A stretch of DNA of 46,953 nucleotides, from assembly GCA_016235255.1 (NCBI GenBank), contig JACRLM010000072.1:1-46953 (forward strand). Direction: 5' to 3'. Origin of the DNA: Nitrospinota bacterium. GTDB taxonomy: Bacteria > Nitrospinota_A > UBA7883 > JACRLM01. The stretch's first letter is position 1, and each line of letters opens with the position of its first letter. Positions 9,294 to 17,886 of the stretch are shown here, one piece after another. The notes beneath the pieces were generated by a model. It made no database searches and had not been told where the DNA came from. It was given only the letters and a program-made list of their open reading frames with translations. The position numbers were made by a program, and so were the translations under genes.

Positions 9294-10079
9294 GTGGACC
9301 GCGAACAACTCAAGGCGATACTGGAGAACTTGCTTTTCATAGCCGATGCGCCGGTGACCGTGGACAGGCTTGCGGGGCTTTTTGAGAAAGAGGCCACCCG
9401 GGAGGAAATCCAGGGAGCCATGGAAGAATTGATCAGCGATTACGAGGGGCGCAACCTTATGCTGACGGCGGTGGGCGAGGGTTACAGGATACAGACCCGG
9501 CCGGAGAACGCGCCGTGGATCACCGCTTTTTTCAAGATGGAAAAGGGGCAAAGGCTCGGCCGGGCGTCGCTTGAGGCTCTGGCGATCATCGCGTACCGCC
9601 AGCCGATCACCCGGGCGGAAGTGGACGAGATACGCGGCGTTGATTCGGGCGCGGCGTTGCGGGGGCTTGTGGAGAAGAACCTTGTGAAGGCCATGGGGCG
9701 GCGCAAGGCCCCGGGCAAGCCGATGATGTATGGAACAACGAAGCGGTTCCTGGAATATTTCGGGCTGGCCAGGCTTGCCGATCTGCCCACAATGGAAGAG
9801 TTCCAGCGGGAGATGGACGAGACGCTTGGCGCCCAGGGCTCTTTCGAGTTCGCCGAGGACGATGCGGAAGGGGAAATCTCCGAACACCTGCCGGAGGCGG
9901 GGGTGATGGAGGACGATGTTAGCGAAGGGGGCGTCAAGGAAGACGGCCTGGCCGTGATACAGGAAGGGTTTGACCCTGAGGAAGGCGAGGATGACGATGA
10001 AGGATTCGTCCAGAACGACGAAGAGGCCGGAGAGGCCGGAGAGGCCGAAGACGCCGAAGACAAACAGCCCGGCGAGTGA
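9294..10079 (+). CDS. scpB: Segregation and condensation protein B
   Basis: ScpB dimerises through two winged-helix domains and stabilises the SMC-ScpA complex. It starts with GTG directly after the scpA stop, implying translational coupling. The core (residues 1-185) shows LENLLFIADAPVTVDRLA, LMLTAVGEGYRIQTR and the LEALAIIAYRQPITRAEVDEIRGVD block that is diagnostic of the family. The last 70 residues are a long acidic tail (EAGEAGEAEDAED) encoded by 9-bp tandem repeats, and they overlap the start of rluB in another frame. The tail is longer than usual for the family. Confidence 0.93.
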   Translation: MDREQLKAILENLLFIADAPVTVDRLAGLFEKEATREEIQGAMEELISDYEGRNLMLTAVGEGYRIQTRPENAPWITAFFKMEKGQRLGRASLEALAIIAYRQPITRAEVDEIRGVDSGAALRGLVEKNLVKAMGRRKAPGKPMMYGTTKRFLEYFGLARLADLPTMEEFQREMDETLGAQGSFEFAEDDAEGEISEHLPEAGVMEDDVSEGGVKEDGLAVIQEGFDPEEGEDDDEGFVQNDEEAGEAGEAEDAEDKQPGE

Positions 10080-10821
10080 AGGTGGGCCTGTAAGGCTCCA
10101 TAAGATAATAGCCGCCGCCGGAATATGCTCGCTTCGCAAAGCGGAGGAGCTTGTGGCCGAGGGGCGCGTTTCGGTGAACGGGCAGGTGGTCACGGAAAAG
10201 GGCGCCGCCGCCTGGCCCGGGAGCGACATTATAAAGGTGGACGGCAAGCCGGTGGTCAAGACCGCCGCCAAGACATACCTTATGATGTACAAGCCAAAGG
10301 GGATCGTCACCACCCGTTCGGACGAGATGGGGCGCAAGACGGTGATGGACCTTCTGCCCAAGGAACACCAGAGCCTTTACCCGGTGGGGAGGCTCGACCT
10401 CATGTCCGAAGGGCTTCTGCTTTTCACCAACGACGGGATTTTCGCCCAGGCAGTGATGGCGCCAAAGCACGGCGTGGAACGGATATACATGGTGAAGGCC
10501 CGGAACAAGCCGGACCAGAAGACGATGAAGAAGATGATCTCCGGGATCACTGTGGAAGGGGAGAAGCTGGCGGCGGACTCTGTGGAAGTGGAAGAAGAGG
10601 TGGGGCGCAACTGCTGGCTTAAAATCACGTTGAGCGAGGGGCGCAACCGTCACATACGAAAACTGCTGGAGACCCTCGGCCTGCCGGTGCTAAAGCTCAA
10701 AAGGGTGGCCATCGGCCAGATTAAATTGGGCGCGCTAAAGCCCGGTGAAGTGATCCATCTTCCCGTGGAGGAGGTCAACAAGCTGATGAAATCGGCCGGA
10801 ATGCGGAAAAAGGGGAAGTGA
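9991..10821 (+). CDS. rluB: 23S rRNA pseudouridine synthase, RluB type
   Basis: Isomerises uridine to pseudouridine in 23S rRNA (the E. coli RluB site is U2605). It carries an S4 RNA-binding domain (HKIIAAAGICSLRKAEELV, about residues 35-80) and the RsuA/RluB catalytic core with PVGRLDLMSEGLLLFTNDG, whose Asp is the catalytic residue. A C-terminal EGRNRHIRKLLETLGLPVLKLKRVAIG block follows as a family mark. The start at 9991 is chosen because GAGGAAGG lies upstream; a TTG at 9970 and an ATG at 9997 are alternatives. No start codon is available after the scpB stop, so an overlap of about 89 nt with scpB is forced. The N-terminal 25 residues form a basic tail RPERPERPKTPK. Confidence 0.9.
   Translation: MTMKDSSRTTKRPERPERPKTPKTNSPASEGGPVRLHKIIAAAGICSLRKAEELVAEGRVSVNGQVVTEKGAAAWPGSDIIKVDGKPVVKTAAKTYLMMYKPKGIVTTRSDEMGRKTVMDLLPKEHQSLYPVGRLDLMSEGLLLFTNDGIFAQAVMAPKHGVERIYMVKARNKPDQKTMKKMISGITVEGEKLAADSVEVEEEVGRNCWLKITLSEGRNRHIRKLLETLGLPVLKLKRVAIGQIKLGALKPGEVIHLPVEEVNKLMKSAGMRKKGK
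10023..10058 (+). repeat. 9-bp tandem repeat in the scpB/rluB overlap
   Basis: Four 9-bp units: GAGGCCGGA twice, GAGGCCGAA and GACGCCGAA. In the scpB frame they encode EAG/EAG/EAE/DAE, and in the rluB frame RPE/RPE/RPK/TPK. Confidence 0.8.
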
Positions 10822-11831
10822 TGGGGAAAATCGTGGCCACCGCCCCCGCACGGGTGGACCTGGCGGGAGGGACGCTGGACATCTGGCCCCTGAACTTGTT
10901 TTTCAAGGACACCCTCACGTTGAACATGGCCATATCCATAAGCGCCCGTGCGGAAGTGACGCCGCGCAGGGACGGCAAAATTGTCCTGGTCTCCCGCGAC
11001 GGTGGCAAGCGCGTGGAATTCAAGAATCTGCCGCAAATAAAACATAATCATCCGCTGGGCCTGCTTTCACGGCTTGTGGAGAAATTCATCCGCAAGGGAG
11101 GGGTGGAGGTGGTCACCATGTCAGAAGCTCCGGCGGGGGCTGGGCTGGCCGGATCGTCGGCTTTGAATATCGCGCTGTGCGGGGCGTTGTCCCGGGCGGC
11201 GGGTGATAAGACATCCAAGGCGAAACTTATAGACATAGCCAAGGACGTGGAGGCGGCGTTGCTGCACACCCCCACCGGATTGCAGGACTACGCCGCGGCG
11301 GTGTTCGGCGGTGTCAACGCTTTCAGGTTCCCCGCCGGGGGGATGCAGCGGGCCAGCCTGGATATCGCCGGCAAGGAGCTTGAGCGCCGGCTGATATTGT
11401 TTTATTCCGGCCAGTCGCGCAATTCCGGGATCAACAACTGGGAGATGTTCAAGCGGGTGATAGACAAGGACAGGCGCGCGATGAACCTTTTCGCGAAGAT
11501 CGCCGGATGCGCTGTGCAGGCTTCGGAGGCGTTGGCCGATGGCGATTTTAAACGGTTTGAGAAAGCCGTCGCCAGCGAATGGAAGGCCCGGCGATCCCTC
11601 TTTCCCTCCATATCTACCGATGTGATAGACGGCGCCATACAGGCCGGTGTTAAAGCAGGCGCCCGCGCCGCCAGGATTTGCGGAGCCGGAGGTGGTGGAT
11701 GTTTTTTTGTGCTGGCGGAACCAGGAAGTCGCAGGGCGGTCATCGAAGCGGTGGAAAAACTAGGGCCGCGCCACCTTCCTTTCACCCTTTCAACCAAGGG
11801 GCTGCGGGTTTATAATGCGCGGAAAGATTGA
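10821..11831 (+). CDS. GHMP-family sugar kinase (heptose-7-phosphate kinase-like)
   Basis: Cytoplasmic ATP-dependent sugar or sugar-phosphate kinase of the GHMP superfamily. The 336-aa protein begins APARVDLAGGTLD (substrate strand). It has the ATP-binding glycine/serine loop PAGAGLAGSSA at 104-114, a PTGLQDYAAAVFGG segment (151-164) whose Asp is the likely catalytic base, and the C-terminal CGAGGGGCFFVL motif 3. These resemble D-glycero-D-manno-heptose 7-phosphate kinase (HddA), but substrate cannot be fixed from sequence. The ATG at 10821 overlaps the rluB stop by one base (TGATG) and has AGGGGAAG upstream; an in-frame GTG at 10818 is an alternative. It is followed closely by a macro-domain gene. 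Confidence 0.8.
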   Translation: MGKIVATAPARVDLAGGTLDIWPLNLFFKDTLTLNMAISISARAEVTPRRDGKIVLVSRDGGKRVEFKNLPQIKHNHPLGLLSRLVEKFIRKGGVEVVTMSEAPAGAGLAGSSALNIALCGALSRAAGDKTSKAKLIDIAKDVEAALLHTPTGLQDYAAAVFGGVNAFRFPAGGMQRASLDIAGKELERRLILFYSGQSRNSGINNWEMFKRVIDKDRRAMNLFAKIAGCAVQASEALADGDFKRFEKAVASEWKARRSLFPSISTDVIDGAIQAGVKAGARAARICGAGGGGCFFVLAEPGSRRAVIEAVEKLGPRHLPFTLSTKGLRVYNARKD

Positions 11832-11858
11832 TTGCGGGCGGACCGGAAAGGGGACCAG

Positions 11859-12401
11859 GTGAACGCACTTCGAGTGGTGAAAGAACCGATCGAACTTATC
11901 ATGGGGGACATCACCGAAATCGCCGCGGACGCCATTGTCAATCCGTCCAACGCAAGCCTGGTCCTCGGCTCGGGCGTGTCCGGGGCCATAGCGGCGAAAG
12001 GGGGCCCATCCATACAAGAGCAGATGGGCAAGATCGGCGGATGCCCCGTCGGAAGCGCCGTGGTGACCGGGGCGGGAACGCTGAAGGCCAGGCACGTCAT
12101 CCACGCCGTGGGGCCGCAGATGGGGGAGGGGGACGAGGACAACAAGCTGCACAACGCCACGCTCGCCTCGCTCAAAAAGGCGGAAGAATTAAAGATCGGC
12201 TCCATCGTTTTTCCCGCTATCTCGACGGGTGTTTTCGGATTCCCGGTGGAACGGTGCGCCGCGATAATGATATCCACCGCGTTGGACCATTTCGCCACCG
12301 GCTCCCCGCGCAGCCTTAACAGGGTGATTTTCTGCCTATGGGGAAAAGAGTCGTTCGAGACTTTCAACAAAGCGCTCGACTGGCTGATGCCCCAGATGTG
12401 A
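11859..12401 (+). CDS. Macro domain protein (ADP-ribose-type hydrolase)
   Basis: A stand-alone macro domain of 180 aa, likely binding or hydrolysing ADP-ribose derivatives. Visible signatures are GDIT at 16-19, AIVNPSNASL (25-34), GSGVSGAI (37-44), the VIHAVGP strand and PAISTGVFGFPVE near 117-129, which forms the distal ribose/phosphate loop. The open frame begins with TTG at 11832, but GTG at 11859 has GGAAAGGGG 5 nt upstream and fits family N termini. It ends the scpA-scpB-rluB-kinase run. Whether it acts on protein ADP-ribose, O-acetyl-ADP-ribose or ADP-ribose-1''-phosphate is unknown. Confidence 0.85.
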   Translation: MNALRVVKEPIELIMGDITEIAADAIVNPSNASLVLGSGVSGAIAAKGGPSIQEQMGKIGGCPVGSAVVTGAGTLKARHVIHAVGPQMGEGDEDNKLHNATLASLKKAEELKIGSIVFPAISTGVFGFPVERCAAIMISTALDHFATGSPRSLNRVIFCLWGKESFETFNKALDWLMPQM

Positions 12402-12419
12402 TCTGGCGGCGCGGGCAGG

Positions 12420-14897
12420 TCAATAAGGTTTCCTGTCCGCCACGGGGATGAAGAAAGTCACCGCGCTCCCCTTGTTTACACCCTCGCTTTCAACGGTGAT
12501 CCTGCCGCCGTGGAATTCCATTATCATCCTGCACAGCGCCAGCCCAAGCCCAAGTCCGCCTCCCATGAACGCATATTCGCCGCCGTTGAAATCAACGGGA
12601 TTTCCCAGTGAATAATAGTGCTCGAAAACATGGTCGAGCTTGTCTTTGTCCATGCCTATCCCCTCGTCCTTCATCTCAAGGGCGGCGAAGCCGTCCACGA
12701 TGCGCGCGGTGATATGTATGCTTTTGCCGTCGGGAGTATATTTGATGGCGTTGGAGAGCACCTGGTCAATGGCCATGCCCAGCATCTCCGGATCGCCCAT
12801 TATTTCGGTGTCCAGCGGTATTCCCTTGATGTCCACGCCGATGGAAAGGTTCCTTCCGCTTTTGGCGGCGGCGGCCTTTGCGTTGTCCACGCTGGCAAGC
12901 GCCGTGAGCAGCGGATAGAACCTTATCAGCCTGCGGTCCTTGGCCTGGGCGGAGAGCTTTTGTATCAGGGTCGTGGCCGTGAGCACCCGTTCAAGCCCGT
13001 CAATCGACCTGTCGAGCAGCGAGGCCGCCTCGCCAAGCTTTTCCGCCGCCACCCCTTCACTGCGCAGGTCGCCAAGAAGTGCCCGGGCCAGCCGCAGCCC
13101 CGAGACAGGCGTGCGCAGCTCATGGGATGTGACGGTGGTGAACCTGTCCTTGGCGTTTTTAAGGGCCATTTCGGCCGTGATGTCGCGGCTGACGGCCACA
13201 AAGCTTGTGATCTTTCCCGTTTCGCCGGCCACCGGCGAGATCATCATCTCCTGATTGATCATCGCGCCGTCCTTCCTTTTGTCGGTGATAAGGCCGCTCC
13301 AGATATTCCCGCGCAGTATGGTGTCCCACATTGTCCTGTAGAATTGCTCGCCATGTTTGCCGCTTTTTAAAATGTCGGGTTTGCGGCCCAGGACTTCGTC
13401 CCGCGAATAGCCGGTCAGCTTTTCAAAGGCGGAATTCACATGGCGGATCACACCCGAAGCGCTGGTTATCATTATTGATTCGACCGCCTGCTCAAACGCC
13501 GCCATCATTTGGGACATATCCTGTTCGGCGGCTTTCCTGTCCGAAATGTCCCTCATGAATATGACGACGCTCTCCTCAAGGGTGGGCGAATAGCTTGCGG
13601 TGGCCTCCACCTCCACCGTCCCGCCCCCCTTCTTAAGGAAGCGCGTCTCAAACCTCGCGCATCCGGTCTCCATCGCCTTGCGGACATTGGCGGATGTCTG
13701 TTCGGAATCCGCGGCGTCCTGCAGGTCCGAAAGGCGCATCTGGAGTATCTCGGCATCACCGCGCCCTGTCATGCGCAGGAAGGCGCCGTTGACTTCCAGG
13801 ATATCCCCGTTGCGCCCGCACAGGCAAAAGCCGTCCGTCGCCGCCTGGAGAATCTCCATGTGGCGCTCCTCGCCCAGTTCCCTGGCCAGAATCTCGGCCT
13901 TGAGCATTTCGTTGGACACTTCCAGCTGGCGGGTGCGCTCACGCACCATTTCCTCCAGCGTCCCGGCGAATTTCCTCAGCTCGTTCTCGTCGGCCTTGCG
14001 CCGGGTGATATCGTGGAATACCCCGGTTATATAAACCTCTTTTTTGTTCCTCCATGCGGCCATGGAAGCCTCGACCGGGAATTCACGCCCGTCCTTGGCG
14101 GCCGCGGTAAGTTCCACGGTGTTGCCAAGGGCAAGGGGGATCACACTTTCGCCCAGACGCTTCAAGTCGTCCAAATGCTTGTCCCGCAGATGCCCGGGCA
14201 TGATGATGGACGAAGGCTGGCCGATGACCTCCCCAGCGCTGTGGCCGAACATCCTTTCGGCGCTGTCGTTCCAGAAAAGTATGGTCCCCTTGGAGTCCAT
14301 CGTTATGATGGCGTCCACCGCGGTCTGGGCGAGGGCCACGAACCGGTCATGGCTGCTTTTGAGGTTATCGAGCATGCGGCTGTTGTGCAGGGCCACCGCC
14401 GCCAGTTCGCCGAAGGCGCTGGCTATGTCCGCCTCCCGTTTGGTAAATCCTCCCGGTTTGTTGGCCAGGCCCAAAATCCCCACCGTCTTGCCTTCTATGT
14501 TCAACGGCGCGAACAGCGCGTTTTCCAGGCGCACATGCCCTTGGGGCATGTACTTCATCCACTCGCTTGCCGTGAAGTCGTTCTCGAACACGGCCGAGCT
14601 GGTGGCGCAGGCCTTGCCCCGAAGCCCCCGGATGGGCATGGGAAGCGAAGTGTCCACCGTGCATTCGCGCCCGCCGGCGTCAAGGAAAAGCACTTCGTTT
14701 TCATTGCCGTTTTCGGAAAGGAGGGCGACGTAGCCGGCGGCGGCCCCTGTGAGTTTCTTGCATGAATCGAAAATGGCCCTTGCCGAGTCCTTGAAGTCGC
14801 CATATTTGAGCACAGCCCGGGAAGCTTCCAGGAAAGTCTCTGTTTCAAGCCGCATTTCCTTGATCGCGGCGTCCAGGTCCAGGGTTGTAACGCTCAT
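12420..14897 (-). CDS. Soluble GAF-PAS-PAS-PAS sensor histidine kinase
   Basis: An 825-aa histidine kinase without membrane segments, so a cytoplasmic sensor. Domain order by sequence: GAF-like (about 30-175), PAS with VFHDITRRKADE end (185-302), a coiled-coil (302-345), PAS (345-455, with CLCGRNGDIL), PAS (465-578) and HisKA with SHELRTP, phospho-accepting His592. The C-terminal HATPase_c has an N box (LSNAIKYTPDG), G1 (DEGIGMD) and G2 (GGGLGLGLALC), all intact. No response regulator gene is adjacent, so it is an orphan. It has GGCGGAAGT before the ATG. It lies downstream of ccmE-ccmF but is separated from them by a terminator, so it probably has its own promoter in 14898-15030. Confidence 0.9.
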   Translation of the reverse strand: MSVTTLDLDAAIKEMRLETETFLEASRAVLKYGDFKDSARAIFDSCKKLTGAAAGYVALLSENGNENEVLFLDAGGRECTVDTSLPMPIRGLRGKACATSSAVFENDFTASEWMKYMPQGHVRLENALFAPLNIEGKTVGILGLANKPGGFTKREADIASAFGELAAVALHNSRMLDNLKSSHDRFVALAQTAVDAIITMDSKGTILFWNDSAERMFGHSAGEVIGQPSSIIMPGHLRDKHLDDLKRLGESVIPLALGNTVELTAAAKDGREFPVEASMAAWRNKKEVYITGVFHDITRRKADENELRKFAGTLEEMVRERTRQLEVSNEMLKAEILARELGEERHMEILQAATDGFCLCGRNGDILEVNGAFLRMTGRGDAEILQMRLSDLQDAADSEQTSANVRKAMETGCARFETRFLKKGGGTVEVEATASYSPTLEESVVIFMRDISDRKAAEQDMSQMMAAFEQAVESIMITSASGVIRHVNSAFEKLTGYSRDEVLGRKPDILKSGKHGEQFYRTMWDTILRGNIWSGLITDKRKDGAMINQEMMISPVAGETGKITSFVAVSRDITAEMALKNAKDRFTTVTSHELRTPVSGLRLARALLGDLRSEGVAAEKLGEAASLLDRSIDGLERVLTATTLIQKLSAQAKDRRLIRFYPLLTALASVDNAKAAAAKSGRNLSIGVDIKGIPLDTEIMGDPEMLGMAIDQVLSNAIKYTPDGKSIHITARIVDGFAALEMKDEGIGMDKDKLDHVFEHYYSLGNPVDFNGGEYAFMGGGLGLGLALCRMIMEFHGGRITVESEGVNKGSAVTFFIPVADRKPY

Positions 14898-15030
14898 ACT
14901 TCCGCCCCCGGCGAATCAGGAACCACACACCATCCCTAATTTAAATATACAGCCGTGCGCCGTATATGGGGAGGTCTCGGGAAATTACGGAAGGGATGGA
15001 TTTCCCTTGAACTTGCGCCATGATAGAATT

Positions 15031-15070
15031 GAAAAAGAAGGATGCGCCCCGCTTTTCTCAGGCGGAGCGC
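15031..15070 (-). terminator. Terminator after ccmF
   Basis: On the minus strand GCGCTCCGC (15070-15062) pairs with GCGGGGCGC (15052-15044), 9 bp with one G-T pair. It is followed by ATCCTTCTTTTTC. It lies just after the ccmF stop. Confidence 0.6.
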
Positions 15071-15093
15071 GCAATCAAAGGTATTCCAGTGTA

Positions 15094-17088
15094 TTACGCC
15101 GTAGCGCTATGGCGGGCCTCAAACCGTTTTTTCTCCCTTTTGTCCGGCCACATGGCGATTATGCCGCCAATCCCCATCATCATCCCGCCAATCCACAGCC
15201 ATTTGACCAGTGGATTGACATGGACCTTGAACGTGGCCGATCCGTCCTCGTTAAGGGCGGCGAAGATGATGTACAGGTCCTCCACGGTGGTGGTCATTAT
15301 AGAGACCTCGGAGGTGGGTTGCGGAGTTATGTCCCCCCTTATCCCTTTCATGTAGTACATGTTCCGTTCAGGAAGGGCGTAGCCAAGCTTGGCGCCCCCC
15401 TTTTCCACCAGCACCGTGGCCACCGCTTTTTCCATAGTCTCCTTCGGCTGGGAGTAATCGTATTTGTAGTAGGTGAGGACGTAATCCTTTATCGAAATCT
15501 TGTCACCGGGCCAAAGGTTTGCCTCCTTGTCCTGGTTAAACCACGCACCGGTGAATCCCGCGAAAGCCATGATCACCCCGATGTGGATCACATATCCGCC
15601 ATAGCGCCGCTTGTTGCGCAGGAAAAGGTTTATCAGGGCCACGGCCTGGTTTTCCTTTCCGCCGGCGGCGCGCGCCTGGGCGCCCTTGAATATTTCCATC
15701 ATGATGGTGGCGGCCACGAAAACGCACAAGGTAAAGGCCAGCCACGGCAGGAAGTCCCGCGCGCCCAAGGCAAAGGCCGACCCCCCACCGGCCACGGTGA
15801 AGGCGAAAGGTATCATGAAGTTCTTTTTAAAATTCGCCACAGAGGCCTTGCGCCAGGCGATAAGCGGGCATATCCCCGTGAGGACGAGAAGCGCAAGCCC
15901 GATGGGGACCATCACCTGGTTGAAAAACGGCGGGCCGACGGTGATCTTCTCCCCGCGCACAAGCTCCGAGATCATCGGGAACATGGTCCCCCAGAACACG
16001 GTGAACGCCGCGCCGACAAGTATCAGGTTGTTGAACAGGAACGACGCCTCGCGGGAAAGCATGGAGTCCAGCGAGGCGGAGCTTTTAAGCAGAGGCAGCC
16101 GCGAAATAATCAGCCCCGCCGAGAATATTATCGTGGCCACCAGGAAAAATCCGAAATAGGTCCCCACCGTCGATTCGCCGAACGAGTGGACCGACGAGAT
16201 GAGCCCCGACCTTGTGATAAACGTGCCGAACACCGTGAGGATGAAAGTCAGCGCGATAAGCGACATGTTCCAGGTCTTGAGCATGTCCTTTTTTTCCTGG
16301 ATCATCACCGAATGCAGGAACGCCGTGCCGGTGAGCCAAGGCATGAACGAGGCGTTCTCCACCGGGTCCCACGCCCAGTACCCCCCCCATCCAAGCTCCA
16401 CATAGGCCCAGTTGGCGCCCAGGATGTTGCCGAACGTCAGGAACAACCACGAGAAAATGGTCCATCGCCGTGTGGTGCGGATCCATATGTCCCCCAACTG
16501 GCCGGACATGAGCGCCGCCATGGCGAAAGCGAACGGGATCGTGAACCCGACAAAGCCTACGTAAAGCGAAGGAGGATGGAAGATCATGCCGGGATTCTGC
16601 AGCATGGGATTGAGCCCGTGCCCGTCTGGCGGGAGGACCGGCATCCTCTCGAACACAGGCGAGGCCGCGGTCATAAGCAGCCCGAAGAAAGCCATGAGCG
16701 TGCCCAGTATGAACACAACGTACGGCATCAGTTCCCTGTTCACGCCGCGGTTCTGCCAGACGACTATCACCGAAAACAGCCCCAGCATCCAGGCCCAAAG
16801 CAGGAGCGAGCCCTTCTGCCCCGCCCAGAACGCCGTGAGCCTGTAAACCGGGCCCAGGTCGCGGTTGGTGTAAGAGTACACATACTCCAGAGAGAAGTCG
16901 TTCCAATAAAGGGCGTGCAAGAGCGCCGCGCTGGTAAGCGACAGCAGCGCAAAGGCCGCCACCAGCGCAAACTCCGCGCTTTTTATCATCGGGCGCGACC
17001 CTCCCTTCGCCCCCCACAACGAGGCGGCGGCGGCGTAAACGGACACGCCAAGGGTCAGCAGAAGCGAATATTCACCCAGTTCGTTCAT
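15094..17088 (-). CDS. ccmF: Cytochrome c maturation heme lyase subunit CcmF
   Basis: A polytopic inner-membrane protein that, with CcmH, takes heme from CcmE and ligates it to apocytochrome c in the periplasm. The 664-aa protein has about 14-15 hydrophobic segments. It carries the WWD-domain block WGGYWAWDPVENASFMPWL (heme handling), the FHPPSLYVGFVGFTIPFAF helix with a conserved His, and a periplasmic loop near the C terminus. The length matches CcmF. It follows ccmE after 51 bp on the same strand. ccmA, B, C, G and H are not in the window, so the pathway is split in the genome. Confidence 0.95.
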   Translation of the reverse strand: MNELGEYSLLLTLGVSVYAAAASLWGAKGGSRPMIKSAEFALVAAFALLSLTSAALLHALYWNDFSLEYVYSYTNRDLGPVYRLTAFWAGQKGSLLLWAWMLGLFSVIVVWQNRGVNRELMPYVVFILGTLMAFFGLLMTAASPVFERMPVLPPDGHGLNPMLQNPGMIFHPPSLYVGFVGFTIPFAFAMAALMSGQLGDIWIRTTRRWTIFSWLFLTFGNILGANWAYVELGWGGYWAWDPVENASFMPWLTGTAFLHSVMIQEKKDMLKTWNMSLIALTFILTVFGTFITRSGLISSVHSFGESTVGTYFGFFLVATIIFSAGLIISRLPLLKSSASLDSMLSREASFLFNNLILVGAAFTVFWGTMFPMISELVRGEKITVGPPFFNQVMVPIGLALLVLTGICPLIAWRKASVANFKKNFMIPFAFTVAGGGSAFALGARDFLPWLAFTLCVFVAATIMMEIFKGAQARAAGGKENQAVALINLFLRNKRRYGGYVIHIGVIMAFAGFTGAWFNQDKEANLWPGDKISIKDYVLTYYKYDYSQPKETMEKAVATVLVEKGGAKLGYALPERNMYYMKGIRGDITPQPTSEVSIMTTTVEDLYIIFAALNEDGSATFKVHVNPLVKWLWIGGMMMGIGGIIAMWPDKREKKRFEARHSATA

Positions 17089-17139
17089 TTGGCAACCTTT
17101 TCATGATGCGGATACGCGGACACGCGCCGCGATTTGCCG

Positions 17140-17631
17140 CTATATGGACTTTTTCACTTCCTTCGCGGCGTCATACCTGGATGGGCAACTGGTAAGCAGT
17201 TTGGTGGCGATGAACTTGCCGTTGGCAAGTTTGCCTTCCACCACCACGTCAATGTTGTCCTGGAACATGTCCGGCGTCACTCCTTCATAGTACACCATGA
17301 TGGACTTTTGGGACTTGTCCAGCAGGCGGAAACTCAGCTTCAGGTTGCTCACTTCCTTCCACACGCTGCCCGGGGCCACCTTGCCCTCAAGCCGCAGCCC
17401 CACCCCTTCGGCGGCGGAGCCCATCGCCATCACTTCAGACACCGTTTTGTAATAAGACCCGCTTGTCTGGACGCCGGTGTATATAAGATACCCAATGGCG
17501 GCCGCAAGGATGGCCGCTCCAACGGCGAATTTTTTCTGTGCGCTGTTCATGCCGCTCTTTTTGGGAGTGGGCGCGGACGGCGTTTTATCCGCCTCCATTC
17601 CCGAAGATTCCGGGACGATCGCTTCTGACAT
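17140..17631 (-). CDS. ccmE: Cytochrome c maturation heme chaperone CcmE, CxxxY variant
   Basis: A periplasmic heme chaperone anchored by one N-terminal helix (about residues 34-52), with an OB-fold domain afterwards. Family features are the GLRLEGKV strand, FRLLDKSQKSIMVYYEGVTPDMF and GKLANGKFIATKLL. At the position where most CcmE proteins have HxxxY, this one has C149-PSR-Y153 (CPSRY). Cys-type CcmE proteins are known from some sulfate reducers and archaea. GGAGG lies 4 nt before the start. The N-terminal 30 residues are a Pro/Ser-rich cytoplasmic tail. It is first in a ccmE-ccmF pair and divergent from the cyclase gene. Confidence 0.92.
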   Translation of the reverse strand: MSEAIVPESSGMEADKTPSAPTPKKSGMNSAQKKFAVGAAILAAAIGYLIYTGVQTSGSYYKTVSEVMAMGSAAEGVGLRLEGKVAPGSVWKEVSNLKLSFRLLDKSQKSIMVYYEGVTPDMFQDNIDVVVEGKLANGKFIATKLLTSCPSRYDAAKEVKKSI

Positions 17632-17683
17632 CTAACCTCCACCAATACTAAACTGCCTAACTTAAAATTCTATCTTTGAGTAG

Positions 17684-17750
17684 CCCGGCAATTCAACAAA
17701 TAAATGCCTATACAATGTCCCTGCAACAAAATGGATCAATAATTGCCGGG
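17684..17750. promoter_or_regulatory. Inverted repeat between ccmE and the cyclase gene
   Basis: CCCGGCAATT (17684-17693) and AATTGCCGGG (17741-17750) form a perfect 10-bp inverted pair, 47 bp apart. Each arm contains a TTGCCG that can serve as a -35 element, the right one for the cyclase promoter. It could be an operator pair or mirrored promoters. Confidence 0.4.
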
Positions 17751-17771
17751 GGCAGACTAAAGTGTTATATT
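17743..17771 (+). promoter_or_regulatory. Promoter of the nucleotide cyclase gene
   Basis: TTGCCG (17743-17748), 17-nt spacer, TATATT (17766-17771). It predicts a leader of about 110 nt before the ATG at 17887. Confidence 0.6.
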
Positions 17772-17886
17772 TTCGGATAGATGTTAAAGTTGCTTTCGTG
17801 GTATATATTTCGTGTTTTGCAGTACTTGAGGGATCACCAGGTTGCTGCGGCAAAAGGCCGAAGTTAAATAGATGGAAATTGGCTAA

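Noticed and set aside
14749..17106. 785-codon open frame on the plus strand
   Set aside because: It runs antisense to the kinase and ccmF, is rich in His/Arg/Pro without family features, and is a shadow of high-GC genes.
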